Shown: piece by piece, positions 25,595 through 32,795 of the stretch
Layout of the letters: each line of letters begins with the position of its first letter
How positions within the stretch are numbered: the first letter of the stretch is position 1
Assembly (NCBI RefSeq): GCF_002943105.1
Contig: NZ_PTPZ01000003.1
Location: forward strand, 186,001 to 250,000
DNA: 64,000 bases
From: Cloacibacterium normanense
Lineage (GTDB): Bacteria; Bacteroidota; Bacteroidia; Flavobacteriales; Weeksellaceae
Reading direction: 5' to 3'
The notes under the pieces: generated by a model
What the model was told of the DNA's origin: nothing
The model's input: only the letters and a program-made list of their open reading frames with translations
Database searches by the model: none
Made by a program: the position numbers and the translations under genes

Positions 25595-26170
25595 TTAGTA
25601 GATTTTTGGATTCCACTTTTCTGGATATTTTGGAGTGATTTTTTTGTAATATTCTTGTAATTCTTCCATGATGCTTTCGTAGCTTCTGGTTTCTAAATCT
25701 TCTACAGAAATCATTTTACCAAGATGAATTTGTTTTGTTCTAAAATCTCCTGCTGCAATTACAATAGGTACTTTTGCTTCAATTGCCATATTATAGAAAC
25801 CTTTTCTCCATTTTGGCACCCAACTTCTGGTTCCTTCTGGTGTAATGACTAAAGAAAAATTATCTTTTTTAAATTCGTTTACTACAAATTGAACTAAATT
25901 ATTTCTTTGGCTTCTATCGATTCCAACTCCTCCCAATGCTTTTACGATAAAACCGTACCAAGCCTTTGTGTGAGCATCTTTTATGATAACTTTTAGTTTC
26001 TTATCAAGAACCCAATAAGCTAGATTTCCAAGAATGTATTCATCATTAGCAGTGTGTGGAGCTACGACTAAAACGCAACGGTCTAAATTGCTTGCGGGAC
26101 CTTCTAACACAATCTTCCAACCCCAAACCCAAAGGATAAACTTTGCGATAATTTTCTTAATAAATTTCAT
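25595..26170 (-). CDS. PlsC-like 1-acylglycerol-phosphate acyltransferase family protein
   Basis: 191 residues from ATG 26170 (MKFIKKIIAKFILWVWGW); the longer frame has only a TTG start upstream and runs through a promoter, so I reject it. Motifs: APHTANDEYILGN in the place of HX4D, GGVGIDRSQR, VITPEGTRSWVPKWRKGFY (the PEGTR acyl-acceptor motif), and VPIVIAAGDFRTKQ. The catalytic box reads H-T-A-N-D-E, so the aspartate is one residue closer than in HX4D, with a glutamate at the usual place. Membrane-associated phospholipid or lipid acylation is likely. Confidence 0.82.
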   Translation of the reverse strand: MKFIKKIIAKFILWVWGWKIVLEGPASNLDRCVLVVAPHTANDEYILGNLAYWVLDKKLKVIIKDAHTKAWYGFIVKALGGVGIDRSQRNNLVQFVVNEFKKDNFSLVITPEGTRSWVPKWRKGFYNMAIEAKVPIVIAAGDFRTKQIHLGKMISVEDLETRSYESIMEELQEYYKKITPKYPEKWNPKIY

Positions 26171-26194
26171 ATATTTCTCTTTAAAAAACAAAAC

Positions 26195-26229
26195 AAGTAA
26201 CCTTAGCAAAAAGGTTACTTGCAAATATA
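26195..26229 (-). promoter_or_regulatory. Promoter with overlapping 9-bp inverted repeat for the acyltransferase
   Basis: On the minus strand a TATATTTG -7 box (26229-26222) is followed directly by AAGTAACCT-N8-AGGTTACTT (26220-26195), perfect 9-bp arms that would cover the transcription start. This looks like a repressor operator (for example TetR-type) or a 5'-end hairpin. Confidence 0.55.
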
Positions 26230-26439
26230 ATTATTTTATAGATTATAATCTTTCTAAAATAGACTGCTGATGAACTCCATTATTTTCATCACGATTTCTA
26301 AGACAAATTGTATCATAATTTCAAGTGTTTTTTGTTTGTTTTATGTGAGTTTCATTCACTTAGCGAAGGTAATAATTATTTTTAATTTTAAAATATTTTA
26401 AATGTTAAAATTTTATAAAATATCTTTTCACTTCGGCTA

Positions 26440-26506
26440 CTTAGTTTCTAGTGTAGGGTTGCGGAAGTTTCTGTTGTTATCATCGGCAACCCAACTAAAC
26501 TAGAAC
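26440..26506. other. Long imperfect inverted repeat after the PspC gene
   Basis: The left arm (TTTCTAGTGTAGGGTTGC, 26445-26462) and right arm (GCAACCCAACTAAACTAGAA, 26486-26505) are complementary except for a small bulge, loop about 23 bases. It lies just 3' of the PspC gene (stop at 26510) and may end or stabilise its message. The rest of the 339-base stretch 26171-26509 holds the acyltransferase promoter and AT-rich sequence without a visible gene. Confidence 0.6.
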
Positions 26507-26509
26507 TAT

Positions 26510-28246
26510 TTATTTTTTGGTGTTAATTTCTATTTTAGAATCTCCATCTTTAATTGAAATATTAAGGTCTTTTAAATTTTCTAAATCTTTTAGACTGTTA
26601 ATATTTTTGATGTCTTTTTCTAAAATGCTGTCTGCAACTTTTTTAGGATATTTTTTTCCGTTGATAATTACACTGTCAGCATTTTCAGAATCATATTCTA
26701 TCGTAGTTCCGTTGATGTTTATTTTATTTTTTTCGATAACGATATCTCCATTTTCATTGTTGTTATTTTCATCGTCATCATCTATTCCGTTTGCGTTAAG
26801 GTCACCGTTTACATTCAGATGTTCGTTTCCTTTTGCAACTTTCATGTCTTTAGGAACTACCAATTCATAATCTACACTGTAATGTCTGAATCTGTATTGG
26901 TAAGGATAACTTACGAAATTTGGTAATAAAATTTTGTTACCTACCACTTCTACAGGAACATTAAGTTCTAGAGGTTTATTGTAACCTTCCGCATATTTTT
27001 TGATGATGAGGTAAGGCTGAGTAATATTAGCATTTCTTACTACTTCTACGTTTGGATAATCTTCTTCGAAAACCGTTTTTTTATCAGAGAAAATATCATC
27101 ATCATAAGCAGTATAATTCGCTGGAATGTTTACTTGTTTTTTGTCAATGATAAGGCTGTCAGTTGGCTGAACATTGATAGAAATATTTTCGGTTTCTTCT
27201 TTGTCACCTTTATAAGACATATCTATTTTTGCCATGTTTACTCCGAAATAAGTTCCTAAAAGCACAATTGCTAAGAATAAACCACCCAATACATATCCTA
27301 AATTTCTTAATTTAGTTTTAGGAGATAATAATTTGATGCTGATTAAGCTGAAAAGAACTGCTGGAAATAATGTTCCGAGTACAATGAGTGAAGAAAGGAT
27401 ATATTTCATGCCGCCATCGTCAAATAAGAAGTTCATTTTGCTTACACCAGGAAAATCAGGATTTCCAAATAAATTGAAAAAGAAGAATAAACCGATGATC
27501 GCTCCAAGTGCTAAGAAAGCGAAAATAGCACCGAAAAGAACTCTTAAAACGTTTAGCAATCCACTACCAGCAGAAGTAACTACAGGTTTAGCTTCATTGT
27601 ACATTTCGCCTACTTTTGCAGTAGATTCATTGGCAAATTTTACGATATTGCTAGATTCTTCTTTTAAGTTGTCAAAATTCAAGGGTTTACCTTTCATTTT
27701 AAGGAAATCTGCTGCAGTTTCTGCTTTTGGAAGGATAATCCAAAATACTAAATATAAGAATACGATGAGAGTAGTAGAGATTCCAGCAGTGAACAATCCT
27801 AAAAATGCTACACCAAACCAGATAACTCTCATCCAAGTTACATCCATCCCGAAATAGGCAGCTAGACCAGAGCAAACTCCTGCTAATTTCATATTTTCTG
27901 GGTCACGGAACAGTTGTTTTTGCTGTGCCGAAGAAAATGAAGGTCTTGATTTTTTATTGGCAGTTTTATCAGAAAAATAAGCTTCTTCTTGCTCTTCTAT
28001 AACTTCTGGTTTACCAATTTGGGCAATTACTTTTTCTATATCATCATCATTTACCACTTCTCTTTTTCCCATGTTATCTTTTAGAATTTCTACAATTCTA
28101 ATTTCGATATCATGCATAATTTCGTCTGCTTCTGATTCCTCTAGAGAACTTCTCAGTGCAGTGAGGTAGTCACTCAGTTTTATGTATGCGTGTTCTTCTA
28201 TTACGAAAGAAAAACCAGCAAGTCCTATTGATAATGTTTTGTTCAT
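26510..28246 (-). CDS. PspC domain envelope-stress protein
   Basis: 578 residues. An N-terminal cytoplasmic part (KTLSIGLAGFSFVIEEHAYIKLSDYLTALRSSL, then EIMHDIEIRIVEILKDNMG) is followed by the PspC domain (LFRDPENMKLAGVCSGLAAYFGMDVTWMRVIWFGVAFLG, about residues 111-170) with its transmembrane pair, further helices near 235-345, and a C-terminal extracytoplasmic region rich in Asn/Asp (DLNANGIDDDDENNNNENGD). It follows the PadR gene by 10 bases, an arrangement common in Bacteroidota where PadR controls PspC genes. Confidence 0.82.
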   Translation of the reverse strand: MNKTLSIGLAGFSFVIEEHAYIKLSDYLTALRSSLEESEADEIMHDIEIRIVEILKDNMGKREVVNDDDIEKVIAQIGKPEVIEEQEEAYFSDKTANKKSRPSFSSAQQKQLFRDPENMKLAGVCSGLAAYFGMDVTWMRVIWFGVAFLGLFTAGISTTLIVFLYLVFWIILPKAETAADFLKMKGKPLNFDNLKEESSNIVKFANESTAKVGEMYNEAKPVVTSAGSGLLNVLRVLFGAIFAFLALGAIIGLFFFFNLFGNPDFPGVSKMNFLFDDGGMKYILSSLIVLGTLFPAVLFSLISIKLLSPKTKLRNLGYVLGGLFLAIVLLGTYFGVNMAKIDMSYKGDKEETENISINVQPTDSLIIDKKQVNIPANYTAYDDDIFSDKKTVFEEDYPNVEVVRNANITQPYLIIKKYAEGYNKPLELNVPVEVVGNKILLPNFVSYPYQYRFRHYSVDYELVVPKDMKVAKGNEHLNVNGDLNANGIDDDDENNNNENGDIVIEKNKININGTTIEYDSENADSVIINGKKYPKKVADSILEKDIKNINSLKDLENLKDLNISIKDGDSKIEINTKK

Positions 28247-28256
28247 AGTTTAGTTT

Positions 28257-28586
28257 TTATGATGTTTTGGTGATTTGGTTTACAGATTCTGTTAATTCAT
28301 TCCAAGTATTTTGTAATTCTGCTAAAAAGGTTTTTCCTTTTTCAGTAATTTGGTAGTATTTTCTTGGCGGTCCACTGGTAGATTCTTCCCATCTGTAAGC
28401 AAGAAATTCTCCATTTTTCAATCTTGTAAGTAGCGGATAAAGAGTTCCTTCTACTACATCTAGCTTTCCTTTTTTGAGTTCGTCTATTAAATCAGAAACA
28501 TACATTTCTTTATTATTGATAAGGCTCAAAATACAGAACTCTAGAATTCCTTTTCGCATTTGCGCTTTGGTATTTTCTGTGTTCAT
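28257..28586 (-). CDS. PadR family transcriptional regulator
   Basis: 109 residues, winged-helix PadR-N domain: MRKGILEFCILSLINNKEMYVSDLIDELKKG, LDVVEGTLYPLLTRLKNGEFLAYRWEESTSGPPRKYYQITEKGKTFL. The GTLYPLLTRL recognition helix and the GPPRKYY wing are textbook PadR. It is first in the leftward unit padR-pspC and lies downstream of a second, short PspC gene. Two near-identical 26-bp sequences sit in the promoters of padR and the short PspC gene, so it probably regulates both, including itself. Confidence 0.92.
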   Translation of the reverse strand: MNTENTKAQMRKGILEFCILSLINNKEMYVSDLIDELKKGKLDVVEGTLYPLLTRLKNGEFLAYRWEESTSGPPRKYYQITEKGKTFLAELQNTWNELTESVNQITKTS

Positions 28587-28655
28587 GTTTTTTTAGTTAT
28601 TAGTGGTTTTTATAATTTGTTATAACATTCATTTTACGAATTTTTTTCTGTTGAA

Positions 28656-28698
28656 CAAAAATAGGTATTTTTTAGTAATATGCAATGCAAAGTAGTAA
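28656..28698 (-). promoter_or_regulatory. padR promoter with putative PadR operator, copy 2
   Basis: On the minus strand: TTG (28685-28683), 19 bases, TATTTTTG (28663-28656). The TTG lies inside a 26-bp sequence (28673-28698; plus strand TAGTAATATGCAAT...AAAGTAGTAA) that matches 29041-29066 at 24 of 26 positions. Confidence 0.7.
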
Positions 28699-28715
28699 TG
28701 CAAAAAAATATATTA

Positions 28716-28994
28716 CTATTTTCTTTCTTCGAAGTAGTGAATCGTTCTCGTTTTTGGTAAAAGTAACCAAAGTAAAAAATAGACGAATACGACCATAAAC
28801 GTAGAAATTCCCGCCGAAAATATTCCGAAGAATGCCAGTAAGAACCATGCAACTCTTACTAAAGAGGCATCTATCCCGAAATATCTTCCAAGTCCTGAAC
28901 AAACACCAGCGATTCTTCTATTGTCTCCATCGCGAGTTAGTTTTGCTCTACAACCAGTGTAATATTGGTTTTCATTTTGTTGATAAGTTTTCAT
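28716..28994 (-). CDS. Short PspC domain protein
   Basis: 92 residues from ATG 28994 (MKTYQQNENQYYTGCRAKL); the frame upstream to 29024 is open but crosses the -7 box. The PspC core LTRDGDNRRIAGVCSGLGRYFGIDASLVRVAWFLLAFFG aligns with the PspC part of the 578-residue protein, followed by a second helix (ISTFMVVFVYFLLWLLLP) and a short charged end. It is a stand-alone inner-membrane PspC, probably controlled with padR by the same operator. Confidence 0.85.
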   Translation of the reverse strand: MKTYQQNENQYYTGCRAKLTRDGDNRRIAGVCSGLGRYFGIDASLVRVAWFLLAFFGIFSAGISTFMVVFVYFLLWLLLPKTRTIHYFEERK

Positions 28995-29021
28995 TTTAAT
29001 GATTTTTGTGATTTTCTTATG

Positions 29022-29066
29022 CAAAGATATATATAAAATTTAGTATTATGCAATACAAAGTAGTAA
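29022..29066 (-). promoter_or_regulatory. Short PspC gene promoter with putative PadR operator, copy 1
   Basis: On the minus strand: TTG (29053-29051), 21 bases, TATCTTTG (29029-29022). The TTG is inside the 26-bp operator-like sequence 29041-29066, which contains the inverted repeat GTATT-ATGC-AATAC. Confidence 0.7.
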
Positions 29067-29141
29067 ATATTTTTTAATGATTTAATTAAGTTGCTGATTA
29101 TCAGTTATAAAAATTTTAATTGTAAATTTTAATAATTTTTG

Positions 29142-29211
29142 TTTTTGACAAAAATCACGTTTTCATTGTAACATCTGTTACCGAAATTGGTGAAAACCAA
29201 CCGTAAGTTTG
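29142..29211 (+). promoter_or_regulatory. Two-operator promoter of the persulfide reductase gene
   Basis: TTGAC-AAAA-ATCAC (29145-29158, FNR/HcpR-like), then TGTAAC-ATCT-GTTAC (29167-29181; perfect 6-bp arms GTAACA/TGTTAC), then 21 bases after 29182 the -7 box TAAGTTTG (29204-29211). No TTG box at the normal distance, so the palindrome probably replaces it as an activator site centred near -42. The same three blocks with identical spacing lie in front of the SQR operon (39432-39501). Confidence 0.65.
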
Positions 29212-29270
29212 CAGTATGAATTTTGTTTCACTTTAGAAATGAAGTTTTTTAATCCATTAAAGATTTATAG

Positions 29271-30911
29271 ATGAAAATACTAATAGTAGGAGGAGTTGCA
29301 GGAGGCGCAACAGCAGCAACCAGATTGAGAAGACTCTCAGAAGAAAACGAAGTCATAATTTTTGAAAAAGGACAATATGTAAGTTTTGCGAATTGCGGTT
29401 TGCCTTATCATATCAGCGGAACGATTGACAAGAGAGACGCTCTTTTATTACAAACACCAGAATCTCTTAAAGAAAGATACAACTTAGATGTAAGAGTTTT
29501 TACAGAAGTTTTATCTATTTATACAGTCGATAAAAAAGTTTCAGTAAAAAATTTACAAACAGGCGAAATTTACTTAGAAAACTATGATAAACTCTTGCTT
29601 TCTCCAGGTGCAGAACCTATAAAACCTCCTTTTGAAGGAATTGATTCTGATAAAATTTATACACTCAGAAATATTCCTGATATGGATAAAATTGTGGCAA
29701 AAACCAAAAATGCGCAGAATTTTGTAGTTGTTGGCGGTGGTTTCATTGGTCTTGAAGTAGCAGAAAATCTCATTGAAGCAGGTAAGAATGTGAAGTTGGT
29801 AGAACTCGGTAACCAAGTAATGGCGCCTGTAGATTTTGATATTGCCAGTTTCGTTCACGAAAAAGCCAAACAAAAAGGGCTTGAATTGTTGTTAAACGTT
29901 GGCGTAGAAAAATTCAATGACAAAGGCGAAACCATAGAAGTATTCTTAAACAATGGAACTTCCGTAGAAACAGATGCTGTAATTCTCGCAATCGGTGTAA
30001 AACCCGAAACCAAATTAGCAATAGAAGCGGGTTTGGAAATTGGTGAAACTCGTGGAATTTTGGTGAACGAATTTATGCAAACCTCTAATCCTGATATTTA
30101 TGCAGTTGGAGACGCAATAGAAGTAGCGCATTACATCAACAATAAAAAAGTGTTGATTCCTTTAGCTTGGCCAGCAAACAGACAAGGTAGAATAGTAGCT
30201 GACAATATCGTTCTAGGAAATCAATACAAATATACAGGAAGTTTGGGTTCTTCTATTTTGAAATTTTTCGAACTTTCTGTGGCTTCAACTGGACTCAATG
30301 AAAAAACATTAAAACGTTTCGGAATTTCTTATAAAACGGCGATTGTAACAAGAGGTCATCACGCTGGTTATTATCCTGGTGCTAAAAATATAGTTCTAAA
30401 AGTTATTTTCGATGAAAATGGTAAAATTTTCGGAGCCCAAGCTGTTGGCGAAGCTGGAGTTGATAAAAGAATTGATGTAATTGCAACGGCTATCAAAGGA
30501 AATCTCGCTGTTTATGATTTACCAGAAATTGAAATTACTTATGCTCCGCCTTTTAACTCTGCGAAAGATCCTGTAAATATTGCTGGTTATGCTGCGGAAA
30601 ATATTTTGAAAGGGGATTTAGAAATGGTGAATTATGATGAATTTTGGGATTTTGTGAAAGAAAATGATGCAGTAATTTTAGATGTAAGAACTTCCAAAGA
30701 ATTTTCAGGAGGAGCAATTGAAGGAGCAATTAATATTAACGTAGATGATTTACGAGCAAATCTCGAAAAATTAGATAAGAATAAAATGTATGCCATTTAT
30801 TGCCAAGTTGGTTTGCGTGGTTATTTAGCCAATAGAATTATGAGAAATAACGGTTTTCGAGCCGTGAACTTAAACGGAGGGTACAATCTTTGGTCAAAAG
30901 TTCAATCATAG
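29271..30911 (+). CDS. CoA-disulfide/persulfide reductase with C-terminal rhodanese domain
   Basis: 546 residues. The FAD-binding Rossmann motif ILIVGGVAGGATAATRLRRL opens the protein; the redox cysteine is C42 in SFANCGLPYHISG; NAD(P)H motif VVVGGGFIGLEVAENLIEAG (about 152-171); then TSNPDIYAVGDAIEV and the dimerisation domain. A rhodanese domain occupies the last 100 residues (VILDVRTSKEFSGGAIEGAINI) with active cysteine C511 in YCQVGLRG. This is the CoADR-RHD architecture of NADH-dependent persulfide/polysulfide reductases, which reduce CoA- or glutathione-bound sulfane sulfur to sulfide. Own terminator downstream. Confidence 0.9.
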   Translation: MKILIVGGVAGGATAATRLRRLSEENEVIIFEKGQYVSFANCGLPYHISGTIDKRDALLLQTPESLKERYNLDVRVFTEVLSIYTVDKKVSVKNLQTGEIYLENYDKLLLSPGAEPIKPPFEGIDSDKIYTLRNIPDMDKIVAKTKNAQNFVVVGGGFIGLEVAENLIEAGKNVKLVELGNQVMAPVDFDIASFVHEKAKQKGLELLLNVGVEKFNDKGETIEVFLNNGTSVETDAVILAIGVKPETKLAIEAGLEIGETRGILVNEFMQTSNPDIYAVGDAIEVAHYINNKKVLIPLAWPANRQGRIVADNIVLGNQYKYTGSLGSSILKFFELSVASTGLNEKTLKRFGISYKTAIVTRGHHAGYYPGAKNIVLKVIFDENGKIFGAQAVGEAGVDKRIDVIATAIKGNLAVYDLPEIEITYAPPFNSAKDPVNIAGYAAENILKGDLEMVNYDEFWDFVKENDAVILDVRTSKEFSGGAIEGAININVDDLRANLEKLDKNKMYAIYCQVGLRGYLANRIMRNNGFRAVNLNGGYNLWSKVQS

Positions 30912-30932
30912 TAATAGTTTTTTGTTAACAAG

Positions 30933-30964
30933 AAGGCTTCAATTTTTATTGGAGCCTTTTTTAT
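30933..30964 (+). terminator. Rho-independent terminator
   Basis: Stem AAGGCTTCAAT / ATTGGAGCCTT (11 bp with one G-T-type mismatch), T4 loop, then a run of Ts, 21 bases after the persulfide reductase stop. Confidence 0.85.
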
Positions 30965-31147
30965 TTCAATAATTGTTCAATAATAATATGATTTTAATCA
31001 GAAATCTCCAAAACATGACAAATGTATGCTTATAAAACTCAAAGTTCTTATGCGTTAATTAATAAATTTGTTAATTGAACTTTTGTGACCAATCTTTTCT
31101 AAAAGTCACTTTTTATAAATGTAGATAACATCAAATAAACACATAAA

Positions 31148-32782
31148 ATGAGTTTTATTAAAACGGATTTAACCAAACTTGCAAACCTTAATAAAAGCAA
31201 GGGAACTGGTTCTATTAGGAAAAGCAAACCAGAATACGTTGATTTTTTTCCACCTTGTAATAACGCTTGTCCAGCTGGCGAAAATATTCAGGCTTGGCTT
31301 TCTCTGGCTCAAGAAGGAAAAATAGAAGACGCTTGGAGAAAATTAACCGAGCAAAATCCTATGGCTGCGATTCATGGGAGAGTTTGTTATCATCCTTGCG
31401 AAAATTCTTGCAACAGAAAAGATTTAGATTCTTCGGTGAGCATTCACGCGGTAGAAAGATTCTTAGGAGACGAAGCATTAAAAAATAATTGGCAATTTTA
31501 TCCTCCGAAAACGCTTACTGGTAAGAAAATTATGATTGTAGGTGCAGGTCCTTCTGGACTTTCGGCGGCATATCATCTTAGAAAATTAGGCCACGAAGTC
31601 ACTATTTTCGAAGCTGGCCCAGTTGCTGGTGGAATGATGAATTTTGGGATTCCTGCGTACAGAATGCCTAGAAATATTCTTCAAGCTGAAATTAAAAGAA
31701 TTGAAAATTTCGGAGTAAAAATTGTTTTGAATTATAAAGTTCAAGATATTCTCCAAGAAAAAGAAAATGGTGGTTTCGATGCGGTTTTTGTAGCTATTGG
31801 AGCTCATTTAGCCAAAAAAGTAAATATTCCAGCTCAAGAAGCGAGTAAAATTTTAGATGCGGTTTCTTTCTTGAAAGAAGCAGATGAAAATAGCGATAAT
31901 AAACCACTTTTAGGAAGAAGAGTCGCCATTTATGGAGGTGGAAATACTGCAATGGATGCAGCCAGAACTGCAAAAAGATTAGGTGCAGATGAAGCAATGA
32001 TTATCTACAGAAGAGATCGCGAACATATGCCTGCTCACGAATTTGAAGCAGATGAAGCTTTAAGCGAGGGGGTGAAAATCCATTGGTTGAGCACCATTAA
32101 AAATATGGAAACTTCTTCTATCACCGTTGAAAAAATGCAAGTGGTTAATGGAAAAGCCGTCCCAACTGGTGAATACGAAACTTTGGAAGCAGATTCATTA
32201 ATTCTAGCTCTCGGACAAGAAGCAGACACCGATTTCTTGAAACATATTGAAGGAATTACCTTCAAAGAAGATGGAACAACCGTTGAGGTAAATCCTTCAA
32301 TGATGACAGGTTATCCTGGAATTTTTGCAGGTGGTGATATGGTTCCTAGTGAAAGAACCGTAACGATTGCAACTGGACACGGTAAAAAAGCAGCCAGAAA
32401 TATTGATGCTTGGCTTAGAAATACCACTTACGAAAAACCAGCCAACAACCCTTTAGTTACCATCGAAAAACTACAAATTTGGTTCAAAACAGATGCTGAA
32501 AAGAAAGCTCAGCAACATCTAGAAATTGAGAAAGCGGTAGAAACTTTTGACGAAATTGTTGCAGGTTATACCACCGAAGAAGCCGTCTACGAAGCGCAGC
32601 GTTGTCTCTCTTGTGGAAATTGTTTCGAGTGTGATAGTTGTTATGGAGCGTGTCCAGAAGGTGCGATTTTCAAAAATGGAAAAGGGGAAGGTTACACGAT
32701 AAATTATGATTTGTGTACAGGTTGTGGCGTTTGCGCAGAACAATGTCCTTGTCACGCTTTAGATATGGTTTTAGAACATTAA
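31148..32782 (+). CDS. GltD-like NAD(P)H oxidoreductase with ferredoxin domain, partner of NifJ
   Basis: 544 residues. The N-terminal helical Fe-S domain has cysteines CNNACPAGENIQAWL and GRVCYHPCENSCNR, as in glutamate synthase small subunit; FAD motif IMIVGAGPSGLSAAYHLRKLG (about 128); NADPH motif VAIYGGGNTAMDAARTAKRLGADEAMIIYRR (about 258); then a C-terminal two-cluster ferredoxin (CLSCGNCFECDSCYGACP; CTGCGVCAEQCPCHAL). There is no large glutamate synthase subunit; the next gene, 13 bases on, is NifJ. I infer that it passes electrons between reduced ferredoxin and NAD(P). Confidence 0.85.
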   Translation: MSFIKTDLTKLANLNKSKGTGSIRKSKPEYVDFFPPCNNACPAGENIQAWLSLAQEGKIEDAWRKLTEQNPMAAIHGRVCYHPCENSCNRKDLDSSVSIHAVERFLGDEALKNNWQFYPPKTLTGKKIMIVGAGPSGLSAAYHLRKLGHEVTIFEAGPVAGGMMNFGIPAYRMPRNILQAEIKRIENFGVKIVLNYKVQDILQEKENGGFDAVFVAIGAHLAKKVNIPAQEASKILDAVSFLKEADENSDNKPLLGRRVAIYGGGNTAMDAARTAKRLGADEAMIIYRRDREHMPAHEFEADEALSEGVKIHWLSTIKNMETSSITVEKMQVVNGKAVPTGEYETLEADSLILALGQEADTDFLKHIEGITFKEDGTTVEVNPSMMTGYPGIFAGGDMVPSERTVTIATGHGKKAARNIDAWLRNTTYEKPANNPLVTIEKLQIWFKTDAEKKAQQHLEIEKAVETFDEIVAGYTTEEAVYEAQRCLSCGNCFECDSCYGACPEGAIFKNGKGEGYTINYDLCTGCGVCAEQCPCHALDMVLEH

Positions 32783-32795
32783 TCAATTGAAAAAA

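Noticed and set aside
26517-27857. Plus-strand open frames of 117 and 174 codons inside the PspC gene
   Set aside because: Antisense to a recognised PspC gene and without domain features.
31012-31147. A third copy of the two-operator promoter before the GltD-like/nifJ pair
   Set aside because: There is a TGAC...GTCAC dyad (31086-31109) and a TAAATTTG box (31063-31070), but spacing and sequence do not match the 29142/39432 pattern.
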